Assembly (NCBI GenBank): GCA_015903945.1
Contig: JABMDL010000001.1
Span: 55,725-119,724, forward strand
Source of the DNA: Nitrospira sp.
Lineage (GTDB): Bacteria; Nitrospirota; Nitrospiria; Nitrospirales; Nitrospiraceae
Direction: 5' to 3'
DNA length: 64,000 bases
Part shown: positions 39,390-48,574 of the stretch, one piece after another
Layout: the number at the start of each line of letters is the position of its first letter
How positions within the stretch are numbered: position 1 is the first letter of the stretch
The notes under the pieces: model-generated
What the model saw: the letters and a program-made list of their open reading frames with translations, nothing else
What the model was told of the DNA's origin: nothing
The model's database searches: none
Position numbers and translations under genes: made by a program

Positions 39390-40940
39390 TTAGTCACGTC
39401 CTTTGACTTTGTTGCCGTGCAATCCTGCTGCCTTTGAAGGATCGCCATACTTGGCCAGGACGTCAGTTGCGACTGACTTCGACAAGCCCCCACGTGCCCA
39501 GAGGTATCCACCTCGTGCGAGCACATAATCGTACTGGGCACGATACAGTTCATACGCCGCCTCAACGGCGTTTTGCTCTCGCTTATTCACAAATAGGATG
39601 CTGGTGACTCCCAGGTCGAATCGTTTACGCTCGCCCTCTTCGAGCACTTTGGCCAACCGATACGCTTCGGAGGCGGCCCTCACTCGATCCCTGGCCCTGA
39701 CAATCGCCGAAACCCAATTATCTACATCGATGGTCACTTGTTGCTCGGCATACAGCTGTTTCAAGACCAATTGCTGCTGATCCGCTTCGGCGTACATGAC
39801 CTTCCCACGCCCTTCCCGCTGGAAGAGCGGCATCGCAAACCACGATTCCATCCGATACCCGACTCCCACGTTCCAGTCCGCCGCAGCGTCCATTTGCCCC
39901 CCCTTAAAATCCAACTTCGGGAGCAGGAAGTTCTTGGCGAGCTTCAGATCGATATTGTTCATCTTGGCTTCGATGTAGAGGGACTGCACTTCCGGCCGAT
40001 CTTCCTTTGCCGAGACCTTGGCCGCGGTAACGTCTTCTTCGGTCGGCAAGGGCGTTTCTCCCGTGAACTCCGGAGCCCACTCCGGCCTCGGGGCGACCGG
40101 CTCCCCGTTCTCCCAGAGAAAGAGGGACAGTTTATACTGCTCATACTCCACCTGCCGCTGGGCGGCGATGGCGGCCTCCCGGCGGTTCTGAACTTCCTGG
40201 CCCATTTCGGCCACATCAAGGGGCGAAATCTTTCCAGCCTTGGCCTGGCCCTCGACCTGGGTGAATCGAGCTTCTGCAACAGCCAGGTTCTGCCTCCGCA
40301 CCTCGGCCTGCTTGACCGCGACTTGCCAATCCCAATATTGAATGGCGCCGGCCAGATACAGATCCTGCCGTTTCTGCGCGACATGGATTTCCGCCAGCGG
40401 CCCCATGAGTTGGGCTTTTTGATAGTCTGCGTATTCGTCGTTGATCAGGAGCCCGCGCAGCAGGTGACCCTCCCCACCGGCCAGAATCAGCTGGTTCTGC
40501 CAGAAGAGCAGTCCATCATTAGGGATGAGCGCATGGGCGGCTTGGTTGGTGCGATCTCCATAGCCGCTGCGGATGCCGCCATGGACCCGGAAGCCCCAGG
40601 GATGCCCGACCTCGAGCAGCGTGTCGTTATATCCCCCCGTCGTGGTATTCACGAAGGCGAGGAAATTCCAAGACTGATAACGGTCGGTCTCTGTGCGGTT
40701 CTTGAACGTCGGCTCCCACGCCCCGAGCGCCTTTAAGATCTTCGCCCGGGCCTGCGTCCGCTCGACACCGGTGGCCCGAAGCAGGGGATGCGTCAACTCA
40801 ATACGGGCGAGCACTTCGGTGATGGTCAGGGGCTCGGTGCGCGTAGGCTGAAGCTGCACGGGGCTCGAGTTGCTCAACGGCTCCGCCCCTGTCGTCACAG
40901 GAAGCAGGATCAGAATCATGAGTAGTAGCGCGGCCATCAA
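39390..40940 (-). CDS. TolC-like outer membrane efflux protein, paralog 2
   Basis: Very similar to neighbours: PLTITEVLARIELTHPLLRATGVERTQARAKILKALGAWEPTFKNRTETDRYQ. Confidence 0.9.
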   Translation of the reverse strand: MMAALLLMILILLPVTTGAEPLSNSSPVQLQPTRTEPLTITEVLARIELTHPLLRATGVERTQARAKILKALGAWEPTFKNRTETDRYQSWNFLAFVNTTTGGYNDTLLEVGHPWGFRVHGGIRSGYGDRTNQAAHALIPNDGLLFWQNQLILAGGEGHLLRGLLINDEYADYQKAQLMGPLAEIHVAQKRQDLYLAGAIQYWDWQVAVKQAEVRRQNLAVAEARFTQVEGQAKAGKISPLDVAEMGQEVQNRREAAIAAQRQVEYEQYKLSLFLWENGEPVAPRPEWAPEFTGETPLPTEEDVTAAKVSAKEDRPEVQSLYIEAKMNNIDLKLAKNFLLPKLDFKGGQMDAAADWNVGVGYRMESWFAMPLFQREGRGKVMYAEADQQQLVLKQLYAEQQVTIDVDNWVSAIVRARDRVRAASEAYRLAKVLEEGERKRFDLGVTSILFVNKREQNAVEAAYELYRAQYDYVLARGGYLWARGGLSKSVATDVLAKYGDPSKAAGLHGNKVKGRD

Positions 40941-40961
40941 AAGGATGCTCCTTGTGCCGGT

Positions 40962-42584
40962 TTAATCGCGGCCCGGTTGTTGGTGGCCGTTCATGCCCGC
41001 CGCCGTCAGAGGGTTTCCGTACTTGGCCAACTCGCTCTCAGGCCAGGGCTTCGACAAGACGCCCCTCGCCCACAGCATCCCTCCGCGTGCGACGGCGTAG
41101 TCGGCCTGCGCCCGATACAGCTGGTAGGCTGCCTCGACAGCGTTACGCTCGCGCGTATTGACGAAGAGGATACTGGTCTTCCCCAACTCGAACCGTTTAC
41201 GCTCGCCTTCTTCCAAGATCTTGGCCAACCGGTACGATTCCGTGGCAGCCCTCACCCGATCCCTAGCCCGCACGATCGCCGAGTACCAGTTATCCACGTC
41301 AAACCCGACTTGCTGCTCGGTATATTGCTGCTTCAACGCCAATTGTGACTGGCCCACTTCCGCAGCCATGACCTTCCCTCGCCCTTCCCGCTGGAACAGA
41401 GGGATCTCCGTGTGCAAGCCGACTCGATACCCAAGTCCCACAACCCAGTCCGCGGCGCCCTTGGTCGGTCCGCCTTCAAGATCCAAGGTCGGGAGCAGCT
41501 TGTTCTTGGCGAGCTTGAGATCGATGTTGTTGATCTTGGCCAGGATATAGAGGTCCCGCACTTCCGGCCGCGCCTCCTTCGCCTCCACCTTAAAGCCTGA
41601 GACCTCCTCTTCAGTTGGAAGCGGCGTTTCACCCTGGAATTCCGGCGCCCATTCCGGTCGTGGAGTCACCGGCTCGCCGTTTTCCCAGAAAAAGAGGGAC
41701 AGCTTGTACTGCTCATACTCCACCTTCCGTTGGGCGGCAATGGCGGCCGCCCGGCGGCGCTGCACTTCCTGATTGACTTCCGCGACATCAAGAGGCGAAA
41801 TCTTTCCGGCCTTGGCCTGGCCCTCAATCTGGAGGGCGCGAGCTTCCGCAACACCCAGTATTTGCTTCACAACCTCGGCCTGTTTGACCGCCACCTGCCA
41901 ATCCCAATACTGCACAGCGCCTGCGAGATAGAGGTCTTGTCGTTTCTGCGCCACCGCGATCTCCGCTTGCGGCTCCGCAAGTTCAGCCCGCTGAAACTCG
42001 GCGTTTTCCTCATTGATGACGAGGCCTCGCAGCAGATGGAACGACCCGGCGTAGTAGAAATGCTGCGTACGATAGGTGCCCAGCAGATCAGGGGGATAGG
42101 CAATGCGGTTGTTCGTGGCGGCATCCCCGAACCCGCTGCGGAGTCCGCCTTCGACCACGAAACCCCAGGGATGCCCGACCTGGAGGGTGCTGTCGGCATA
42201 TCCCGTCGTATGTTGACTCGGAATGTCGAACGACGTGGTGAGATTCCAGGTCGTATACCGTTCGACCTGTGTATAGTTCTTGACCTGCGGTTCCCAGGCC
42301 CCGAGCGCCTTCAGGATCTTCGCGCGAGCCTTCTGCCGCTCCGCCCCCATCGCCCGAAGCAGCGGATGCGTCAACTCGATGCGGGCAAGGACTTCGCTAA
42401 TGGTGAGTGGTTCGGTGCGAGCCGACTGAGCCTGCACGGTCTTCGAGTCGCTCACTGGTTCCGCCAGTGCAGTCATTGGCAGGAGAGTCAGAATAGCCAA
42501 TACCAGGGCGATCACGCAGGATGCTCCTTTTTTCGTATGTACTACGAGGGCGAACGGCGCCCACAGTAGCAATCTCCTGCTCAT
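40962..42584 (-). CDS. TolC-like outer membrane efflux protein, paralog 3
   Basis: PLTISEVLARIELTHPLLRAMGAERQKARAKILKALGAWEPQVKNYTQVERYT; start placed at MSRRLLLW because the longer ORF overlaps the divergent LysR gene. Confidence 0.88.
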   Translation of the reverse strand: MSRRLLLWAPFALVVHTKKGASCVIALVLAILTLLPMTALAEPVSDSKTVQAQSARTEPLTISEVLARIELTHPLLRAMGAERQKARAKILKALGAWEPQVKNYTQVERYTTWNLTTSFDIPSQHTTGYADSTLQVGHPWGFVVEGGLRSGFGDAATNNRIAYPPDLLGTYRTQHFYYAGSFHLLRGLVINEENAEFQRAELAEPQAEIAVAQKRQDLYLAGAVQYWDWQVAVKQAEVVKQILGVAEARALQIEGQAKAGKISPLDVAEVNQEVQRRRAAAIAAQRKVEYEQYKLSLFFWENGEPVTPRPEWAPEFQGETPLPTEEEVSGFKVEAKEARPEVRDLYILAKINNIDLKLAKNKLLPTLDLEGGPTKGAADWVVGLGYRVGLHTEIPLFQREGRGKVMAAEVGQSQLALKQQYTEQQVGFDVDNWYSAIVRARDRVRAATESYRLAKILEEGERKRFELGKTSILFVNTRERNAVEAAYQLYRAQADYAVARGGMLWARGVLSKPWPESELAKYGNPLTAAGMNGHQQPGRD

Positions 42585-42602
42585 TTTTAAAAATAGATAA
42601 AA

Positions 42603-42627
42603 CGGATTGGAGTTATCGGCTAATCCG
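42603..42627. promoter_or_regulatory. Candidate LysR-type operator in divergent promoter
   Basis: Interrupted inverted repeat CGGATT-N13-AATCCG in the 81-bp gap between the TolC-3 start and the LysR start. Confidence 0.5.
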
Positions 42628-42665
42628 ATGTATAGTGATCCCCCTACCCGGATACCTAGGGCCGT

Positions 42666-43601
42666 ATGGATTGGTTGAACTATCACCACCTGCTGTATTT
42701 CTGGTCCGTCGCCAAACATGGCACGGTGGCCAAGGCCTGCGCGGAACTCCATCTGGCCCAGCCGACGATCAGCGGACAGATCATGCTCCTGGAACAAGCC
42801 CTGGGAGAACAACTGTTCGTCCGAACAGGACGCCGCCTCGTCATGACGGAGATGGGACGGGTGGTGTTCAAGTACGCGGAAGACATCTTCGCAACCGGAC
42901 AAGAGTTGCTGCGCACGGTGAAGGGGCGTGGGATGAATGGGCACCCTTCCCGATTGGTCGTCGGCATGGCGGATGTCGTGTCGAAACCGCTCGCCACTCA
43001 ATTTCTGAAATCAGCCCTGAAGGTGGATCCGTCGACACTCTTGATATGCCGAGAAGACAAACTGCCATTTCTGTTGACTGATCTGGTCGTGCACGAGTTG
43101 GATCTGATCATCGCCGACGCCCCGGCCCCGCCAAACAGCAAGGTTCGAATCTATAACCACCTCTTGGGCGAGTCCGGAGTGACCCTGTTCGCGACGGCGA
43201 CGCTGGCGGCGCGGTATCGCCGCAGCTTTCCACAATCGTTACAGGGTGCCCCGATGCTGCTGCCGACAGCTGATGCGATGCTCCGACAGCTGCTGAACCC
43301 CTGGCTGGCGCAGCGTGAACTGACTCCCAACATCGTCGGCGAATTCGATGACAGCATGACGCTCAAGGCATTCGGGCAGGATGGATACGGGATTTTTCCC
43401 GGCGCCACCGCGATCGAGAAGGAAATCTGTCGTCAGTACCAGGTGCAGGTGGTCGGACGCCTGGACTCGGTGAAGCACTATTTCTATGCGATTACCGCCG
43501 AGCGGCGGCTCACACATCCGGCGGTCCTCGCCATCGTCCAAGCAGCCCGGCGAGAATTGCACAGCTCGCTCAGGTCAACCGGCTCAACAGATCCCGCTTA
43601 A
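42666..43601 (+). CDS. LysR-family (NhaR-like) transcriptional regulator
   Basis: MDWLNYHHLLYFWSVAKHGTVAKACAELHLAQPTISGQIMLLEQALGEQLFVRTGRRLVMTEMG. Confidence 0.93.
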   Translation: MDWLNYHHLLYFWSVAKHGTVAKACAELHLAQPTISGQIMLLEQALGEQLFVRTGRRLVMTEMGRVVFKYAEDIFATGQELLRTVKGRGMNGHPSRLVVGMADVVSKPLATQFLKSALKVDPSTLLICREDKLPFLLTDLVVHELDLIIADAPAPPNSKVRIYNHLLGESGVTLFATATLAARYRRSFPQSLQGAPMLLPTADAMLRQLLNPWLAQRELTPNIVGEFDDSMTLKAFGQDGYGIFPGATAIEKEICRQYQVQVVGRLDSVKHYFYAITAERRLTHPAVLAIVQAARRELHSSLRSTGSTDPA

Positions 43602-44311
43602 TTTCCGGCGCGGCCCACCGCGTCCAACAATTGATCCCGCTCCTGTTTGGTCAGTTCCTTCCACTCTCCAACCCCCAGCCCCTTCACCGTGATGTGCATG
43701 ATCCGGATTCGGTGCAGACTCGTCACCCGATAGCCCAACCCTTGGCACATCCGCCGGATTTGCCGGTTGCGGCCCTCGGTCAACACAATGCGGAACCGAT
43801 TGCGCCCAGCCCGGCTGGTCCTGCATGGTTTGGTTTGGCTTCCGAGTACAATTACGCCCTTGGACATCCGCTCCAGAAATGAATCGTCGAACGGCCGGTC
43901 GACATCGACCACATATTCCCGCTCATGCCCGAATTCGGTGCGCAGAATCTCGTTCACGATGTTGCCGTCGTTTGTCAAAAGAATCAGGCCGGATGAATCT
44001 TTATCCAACCGCCCGATCGGAAAGATCCGCTCCGGATGGCCGATTTCCGCGATAATATTCCGCTTCACATGGGCTTCGCTGGTCGTCGTCACGCCGACCG
44101 GCTTGTGATACTTGATATAAAGGGGCGGCTTCCCCCAGGGAATCACCTGCCCGTCCCGGGCGATGACGTCCGCCGGGCCCACACGATCGCCCAGCTTGGC
44201 TATCTGGCCGTTGACCGTGACGGCCCCAGACTCGACCAACCGATCCGCCTCGCGTCGGGAGCAGATCCCCTGTTCCGTGAAGAATTTGTTGATGCGGATA
44301 GGTTGATCCAC
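43598..44311 (-). CDS. RsuA/RluB/RluF-family pseudouridine synthase
   Basis: S4 domain RINKFFTEQGICSRREADRLVESGAVTVNG; IGRLDKDSSGLILLTNDG; LTEGRNRQIRRMCQGLGYRV. Confidence 0.93.
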   Translation of the reverse strand: MDQPIRINKFFTEQGICSRREADRLVESGAVTVNGQIAKLGDRVGPADVIARDGQVIPWGKPPLYIKYHKPVGVTTTSEAHVKRNIIAEIGHPERIFPIGRLDKDSSGLILLTNDGNIVNEILRTEFGHEREYVVDVDRPFDDSFLERMSKGVIVLGSQTKPCRTSRAGRNRFRIVLTEGRNRQIRRMCQGLGYRVTSLHRIRIMHITVKGLGVGEWKELTKQERDQLLDAVGRAGN

Positions 44312-44364
44312 GGGAGGTCAGTCTAGCGCGAGAACAACGCGGACGGCTTGTTTCAGTTTCCGGC

Positions 44365-45297
44365 TCAGTGCACGCGGCGGCCGGCCCTCACGCGGCCGAG
44401 CATGCGGTAGATCAATCGAGCAACGGAAAATTGCGGCGCAACGAACCCGTCGATGGGGGCGATTTCGCTCACATCCATGCCGACGATGCCGGGACCATTC
44501 GCCAAGGCGGCCACCAGATTGAGCGTATCGTACCAACCCAATCCGCCCGGTTCCGGCGTACCTAATGCCGGCACGATCGACGCATCCAGCCCATCACAGT
44601 CGAACGTCAGATAGACCGGCCCCCGACAGGCCGCCACCACGTCGGGAATCCATCGGGACGCGTGGCCTGCATAGGGGCCACAAGGATCCAGGATATTCGC
44701 GGCGAAAAATGTGGAGATCCGCCCTGTCTTTTCAATGCGCCCGATTTCCTCGGAGCTGATGGACCGGATACCGACCTGCACCAGCGGAAGCCCGTCCTCC
44801 ACCACCCGCGCCATCACGCTGGCATGGCTGAACGGGTTGCCGTGGTACGCCTCACGCAAATCGCCATGGGCATCGATCTGTACAACACACATGGATGGAT
44901 AGCGCTTGGCATGGGCGCGGATCGCACCCAACGCGCCGGTATGCTCTCCCGTCAAGGTCACCAGAAATCGGCCGGTCCCGACATGCGGCGCGACAAATCG
45001 TTCGATAGCGTCGACGGCGTCACGATCGATTTTCCCTCCAAGCTCCAAGGCGGACGCTGTCGCTATGCCGCCCCATTCGCGATAGGGTTCGCACCGAAGC
45101 TGCTCGTCGTAGAACTCCACCTGGCAGGAGGCTTCGAGAATGGCGGAGGGGCCGCGATCCGATCCGAGTATGTAACTGGAGGTATGTTCGTAGGGAGCCG
45201 GCAAGACATAGACACCGGCCCGGTCCGGATGGCACCAGGGCTCATCGAGCCCGAGAAAATTTTGCTCCGGGCCTTCCCAGCCGGCGGGAAGCGTCAT
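44365..45297 (-). CDS. speB: Agmatinase / ureohydrolase family
   Basis: GEHTGALGAIRA; VVQIDAHGDLREAYHGNPFSHASVMARV; YLTFDCDGLDASIVPALGTPEPGGLGWYDTL. Confidence 0.92.
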   Translation of the reverse strand: MTLPAGWEGPEQNFLGLDEPWCHPDRAGVYVLPAPYEHTSSYILGSDRGPSAILEASCQVEFYDEQLRCEPYREWGGIATASALELGGKIDRDAVDAIERFVAPHVGTGRFLVTLTGEHTGALGAIRAHAKRYPSMCVVQIDAHGDLREAYHGNPFSHASVMARVVEDGLPLVQVGIRSISSEEIGRIEKTGRISTFFAANILDPCGPYAGHASRWIPDVVAACRGPVYLTFDCDGLDASIVPALGTPEPGGLGWYDTLNLVAALANGPGIVGMDVSEIAPIDGFVAPQFSVARLIYRMLGRVRAGRRVH

Positions 45298-45355
45298 GAG
45301 TTCAATCCATCACGTGCGCCGCTCGCTCAGCCCCGTAGACGCGGGGGTGGCGTGA

Positions 45356-45925
45356 TCAGCGGCGGGAACGTTTAGGGACATTCTCTCCAGGAATGAAGAC
45401 GGCCAGCGCGATGACTGTGGTCCACTTGCCCGGCTTGCCGACAGCCGATTGGGTGATATTCAAGGTCCGCACGATTTTGCCGCCCATTTTAAACACCTGC
45501 TCGCGCTCTTTCCAGGCGACATTGGGATCAAACGCCACTCCCAACGTTGTCGCCAGCATCTGCGCCGCGAGATCTTCCGTGTATTCTCCGGTTTCCTCAT
45601 CCGTCTCGCCGTGCGCATGGTGCTCCGACAAATACCCGTAGCCCTGGCGGTCCGTCGGCTTCGCCAGCCCGACGGAGGCGGACACCAGGCGGTTGCGCTC
45701 ATTCGTTTCGGATCGGGCCATGACACAAAACGTGATTTCCCCCGGACTCAGTAGTTTCTCTCCGCGCTTCCGGGGAATGATTTTGCAGTTCGGCGGCAAA
45801 ATGGAAGACACGCTGACGAGGTTGCAGTAAGCCACACCGGCGCTGCGTAACGCCTCCTCGAAGGACGCCAGTTTTTCTTTGTGGACCCCCACCCCTCTCG
45901 TCAGAAACATATGCGTTGGTACCAT
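45356..45925 (-). CDS. Pyruvoyl-dependent arginine decarboxylase
   Basis: [44 protein letters not shown] (Ser-Ser self-cleavage region); [22 protein letters not shown]. Confidence 0.93.
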   Translation of the reverse strand: MVPTHMFLTRGVGVHKEKLASFEEALRSAGVAYCNLVSVSSILPPNCKIIPRKRGEKLLSPGEITFCVMARSETNERNRLVSASVGLAKPTDRQGYGYLSEHHAHGETDEETGEYTEDLAAQMLATTLGVAFDPNVAWKEREQVFKMGGKIVRTLNITQSAVGKPGKWTTVIALAVFIPGENVPKRSRR

Positions 45926-46098
45926 CGTCGTCCCTTTCCTCTGGTTGAGTCAGCGTGATGGACCTGGTGTTCTGCTTTGCCGGTGAGGCGTGCAACGACA
46001 CAAGCCTCACGAACAAACGGACCAGATCATGTTCGGGCACAAGGCGTGCTGTTGTATCAAGATTGATTCCGCTTCGCAATATCCGCCGATGAAATTTT

Positions 46099-47571
46099 TC
46101 ACGCTGAGCCGGACGGGTCTTTCACGTTCAACACCAACAGTCTGGGCTCCGTCATGTCTTCGATCGCGGCGCTGATCCCTTCGCGTCCCAGACCGGAATC
46201 TTTCACCCCTCCATAGGGCATATGGTCGGCGCGGAATGTGGGGATTTCATTCGCCAGCACCGCCCCCACTTCCAGATGGCGAAAGGCGTAAAAAATCTTG
46301 TTCACGTCCTGCGTGAAGAGGCCGGCTTGCAGCCCATACTCCGATTGATTGAGCAGAGCGATCGCGTCACTGAGCTGACGGTACGGCGTCACCGTGATGA
46401 CGGGGCCAAACACCTCCTCACACGACACCTTCATATCCGGGGTGACGTTCGCCAGCACTGTCGCCTCGACGACCGACCCCATCCGTTTGCCGCCTAGCAA
46501 CACCCGCGCGCCTTGGGCCACGGCGTCGCTGATCCAGTTCTCGATACGGTGGGCGGCCCCCGGATCGATCACAGGACCGATGGTAGTCATCTCGTCGGTT
46601 GGATCGCCGGCCTTCAGCCGCGCGACGTGGATCAAGAGCTTTGTCGTGAATGCCTCCACCACAGACTGGTGAACGAACACCCGTTGCACGGAGATGCAGG
46701 TCTGCCCGGCATAGCCGAATCCTCCCGCGGCGCAACGCTGGGCCGCCAAGTCGAGATCAGCATCAGGCTCGATCACCACGCCCGCATTGCCCCCGAGTTC
46801 GAGCGTGACTTTCTTCTTGCCGCATTTGGCTTTCAACATCCACCCGACCGCCGCGCTGCCGGTGAAACTCATCAGTTTGAACCGCGGGTCCGCCACCATC
46901 CGTTCCGCGAGCACGTTGTCACAAGGCACCACATTGAGGCCGCCAGGAGGGACCCCCGCTTCCCAGGCGATCTCGCCCAGCACTAGCGCTGTCAGCGGTG
47001 TCTGCGGGGCCGGCTTGATGAGGATCGGATTGCCGGCGGCGAGTGCCGGCGCGACTTTGTGCGCCACCAAATTCAAAGGAAAATTGAACGGGGTAATGCC
47101 GAGAATTGGGCCGATTGGAACGCGCCGCATGATGCCCAGATGCGAATCGGTGCCGGGCGTCCAATCGAGCGGAATCACCTCCCCGGGAATTCGCCTGGAC
47201 TCCTCGGCCGCAACTGTAAAGGTTTGCACGGCCCGGCTGACTTCCCGCTTCGCATCGGTGATCGGCTTACCGGCCTCGGCCGTAATCAGCGAGGCCAGCT
47301 CATCGCGCCGCCGATAGAGGAGCGCAGCGATCTGCTGGAGCATGTTGTAGCGGGCGTGCGCTGGAAGCTTGCCCATCGCCACCGCCGCATTGGCCGTGGA
47401 TGCGATGGCCTGTTCGACATCGGCCTCCGTAGCCTGCACGACTTCGGCTATTGTTTGCCCGGTGAATGGATTGACGACGCGAGCCGTCCGCTCGCCGTGC
47501 TTCCATTGGCCGTGAACGAGAAAGGGACGCGGTTCCTGCACGGAGACGCTCGCGGGGTCGGCAATGATTAA
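46099..47571 (-). CDS. Aldehyde dehydrogenase family protein (start uncertain)
   Basis: ITPFNFPLNLVAHKVAPALAAGNPILIKPA; FTGSAAVGW; TLELGGNAGVVIEPDADL; GFGYAGQTCISVQRV. Confidence 0.92.
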   Translation of the reverse strand, partial: LIIADPASVSVQEPRPFLVHGQWKHGERTARVVNPFTGQTIAEVVQATEADVEQAIASTANAAVAMGKLPAHARYNMLQQIAALLYRRRDELASLITAEAGKPITDAKREVSRAVQTFTVAAEESRRIPGEVIPLDWTPGTDSHLGIMRRVPIGPILGITPFNFPLNLVAHKVAPALAAGNPILIKPAPQTPLTALVLGEIAWEAGVPPGGLNVVPCDNVLAERMVADPRFKLMSFTGSAAVGWMLKAKCGKKKVTLELGGNAGVVIEPDADLDLAAQRCAAGGFGYAGQTCISVQRVFVHQSVVEAFTTKLLIHVARLKAGDPTDEMTTIGPVIDPGAAHRIENWISDAVAQGARVLLGGKRMGSVVEATVLANVTPDMKVSCEEVFGPVITVTPYRQLSDAIALLNQSEYGLQAGLFTQDVNKIFYAFRHLEVGAVLANEIPTFRADHMPYGGVKDSGLGREGISAAIEDMTEPRLLVLNVKDPSGSA

Positions 47572-47837
47572 TCCGCCGCTTCGACCGGCGCAGCGGATTC
47601 GGTGGCGAGTTGCGCGGCGGCGGACGCTGCTTGCGCCGCCACAGCCTTGGCAATCAGTTCCTCGGTGCCCCAATCACGGATCGCGTCGAGGGTAAACCCT
47701 TCATACGTCGAGACGCCGTGACAGGAGGGGCAATCCGGCATCGGAACTTTTCGAAAAAAGACTTCTCCCAAGCACGACATGCAGACCCAAAAATCGTCGT
47801 CCCGATGAGAGACGGGCCAAAATGACTGTGACGCCAT
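47568..47837 (-). CDS. Small zinc-ribbon protein
   Basis: CMSCLGEVFFRKVPMPDCPSCHG (CxxC...CxxC) followed by Ala-rich tail. Confidence 0.6.
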   Translation of the reverse strand: MASQSFWPVSHRDDDFWVCMSCLGEVFFRKVPMPDCPSCHGVSTYEGFTLDAIRDWGTEELIAKAVAAQAASAAAQLATESAAPVEAAD

Positions 47838-47935
47838 GAGACGGTCCTACCTTCCTAACGACCAGAATGAATATGTCCCGACATCCAACACGAACCGGGC
47901 TGTCCCGATGGACTCAGCCACGATCCCATCGTGTA

Positions 47936-48574
47936 TCACTGCGGCGTGCCGGCCAGCAACCGATCGATTTCCTCGGCAAACATCTCGAAGGGGAACGCCC
48001 CCGGAATCGCAACCGCCGGCTCCTTTTCGGTCGGCTCGTTGTTCGTCCGCACAAGGATAAAGCCCGGCGTTCCATGAAACCCCCACCGATTGGCCTCTTG
48101 TCGATCTTCGAAGATCGACTTCGTATACCGTCCCTCTTTGAGGCAGCGGTCGAACGCGGCTCGATTCAGCCCGATCGCGGCCGCATGTTCGAAGTAGACC
48201 GTGTTGTGAAGCCGCCCGCCTTCCGCAAATAACCGATCATGCATCGCCCAATACTTGCCTTGTTCGCCGGCGCATCGCGCCGCCATCGCGGCATCGACGC
48301 CGGGTCCCTGATCGGCGCGGGGATAGTCCCGGTAGAGAAACCGTACCTTCCCGGTCTCGACATAGCGGGCTTGAATGCGCGGCCAGGTGTCCTTGAAAAA
48401 TTTCAGGCAATACCCGCACGTAAAATCAGAGTATTCGATCAGGGTCACCGGTGCACTCGCCCGGCCTCTGACCCGCCCATCGGTTTCGGTTGCATCCGCG
48501 GCCCACAGCGACAGGGGCCAGAGTAGACCACAGAGGACGACCGATAACGCGACCCGCGCGCCCGTCATCTTCAT
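47936..48574 (-). CDS. DsbA-like thioredoxin-fold exported protein
   Basis: Signal peptide; LIEYSDFTCGYCLKFFKDTWP (CxxC); GFHGTPGFILV cis-Pro. Confidence 0.88.
   Translation of the reverse strand: MKMTGARVALSVVLCGLLWPLSLWAADATETDGRVRGRASAPVTLIEYSDFTCGYCLKFFKDTWPRIQARYVETGKVRFLYRDYPRADQGPGVDAAMAARCAGEQGKYWAMHDRLFAEGGRLHNTVYFEHAAAIGLNRAAFDRCLKEGRYTKSIFEDRQEANRWGFHGTPGFILVRTNNEPTEKEPAVAIPGAFPFEMFAEEIDRLLAGTPQ

Noticed and set aside
40962-43001. 679-aa ORF including an N-terminal extension before the third TolC paralog
   Set aside because: The extension is antisense to the clear LysR gene and precedes a good start and signal peptide at 42584; treated as spurious open frame.
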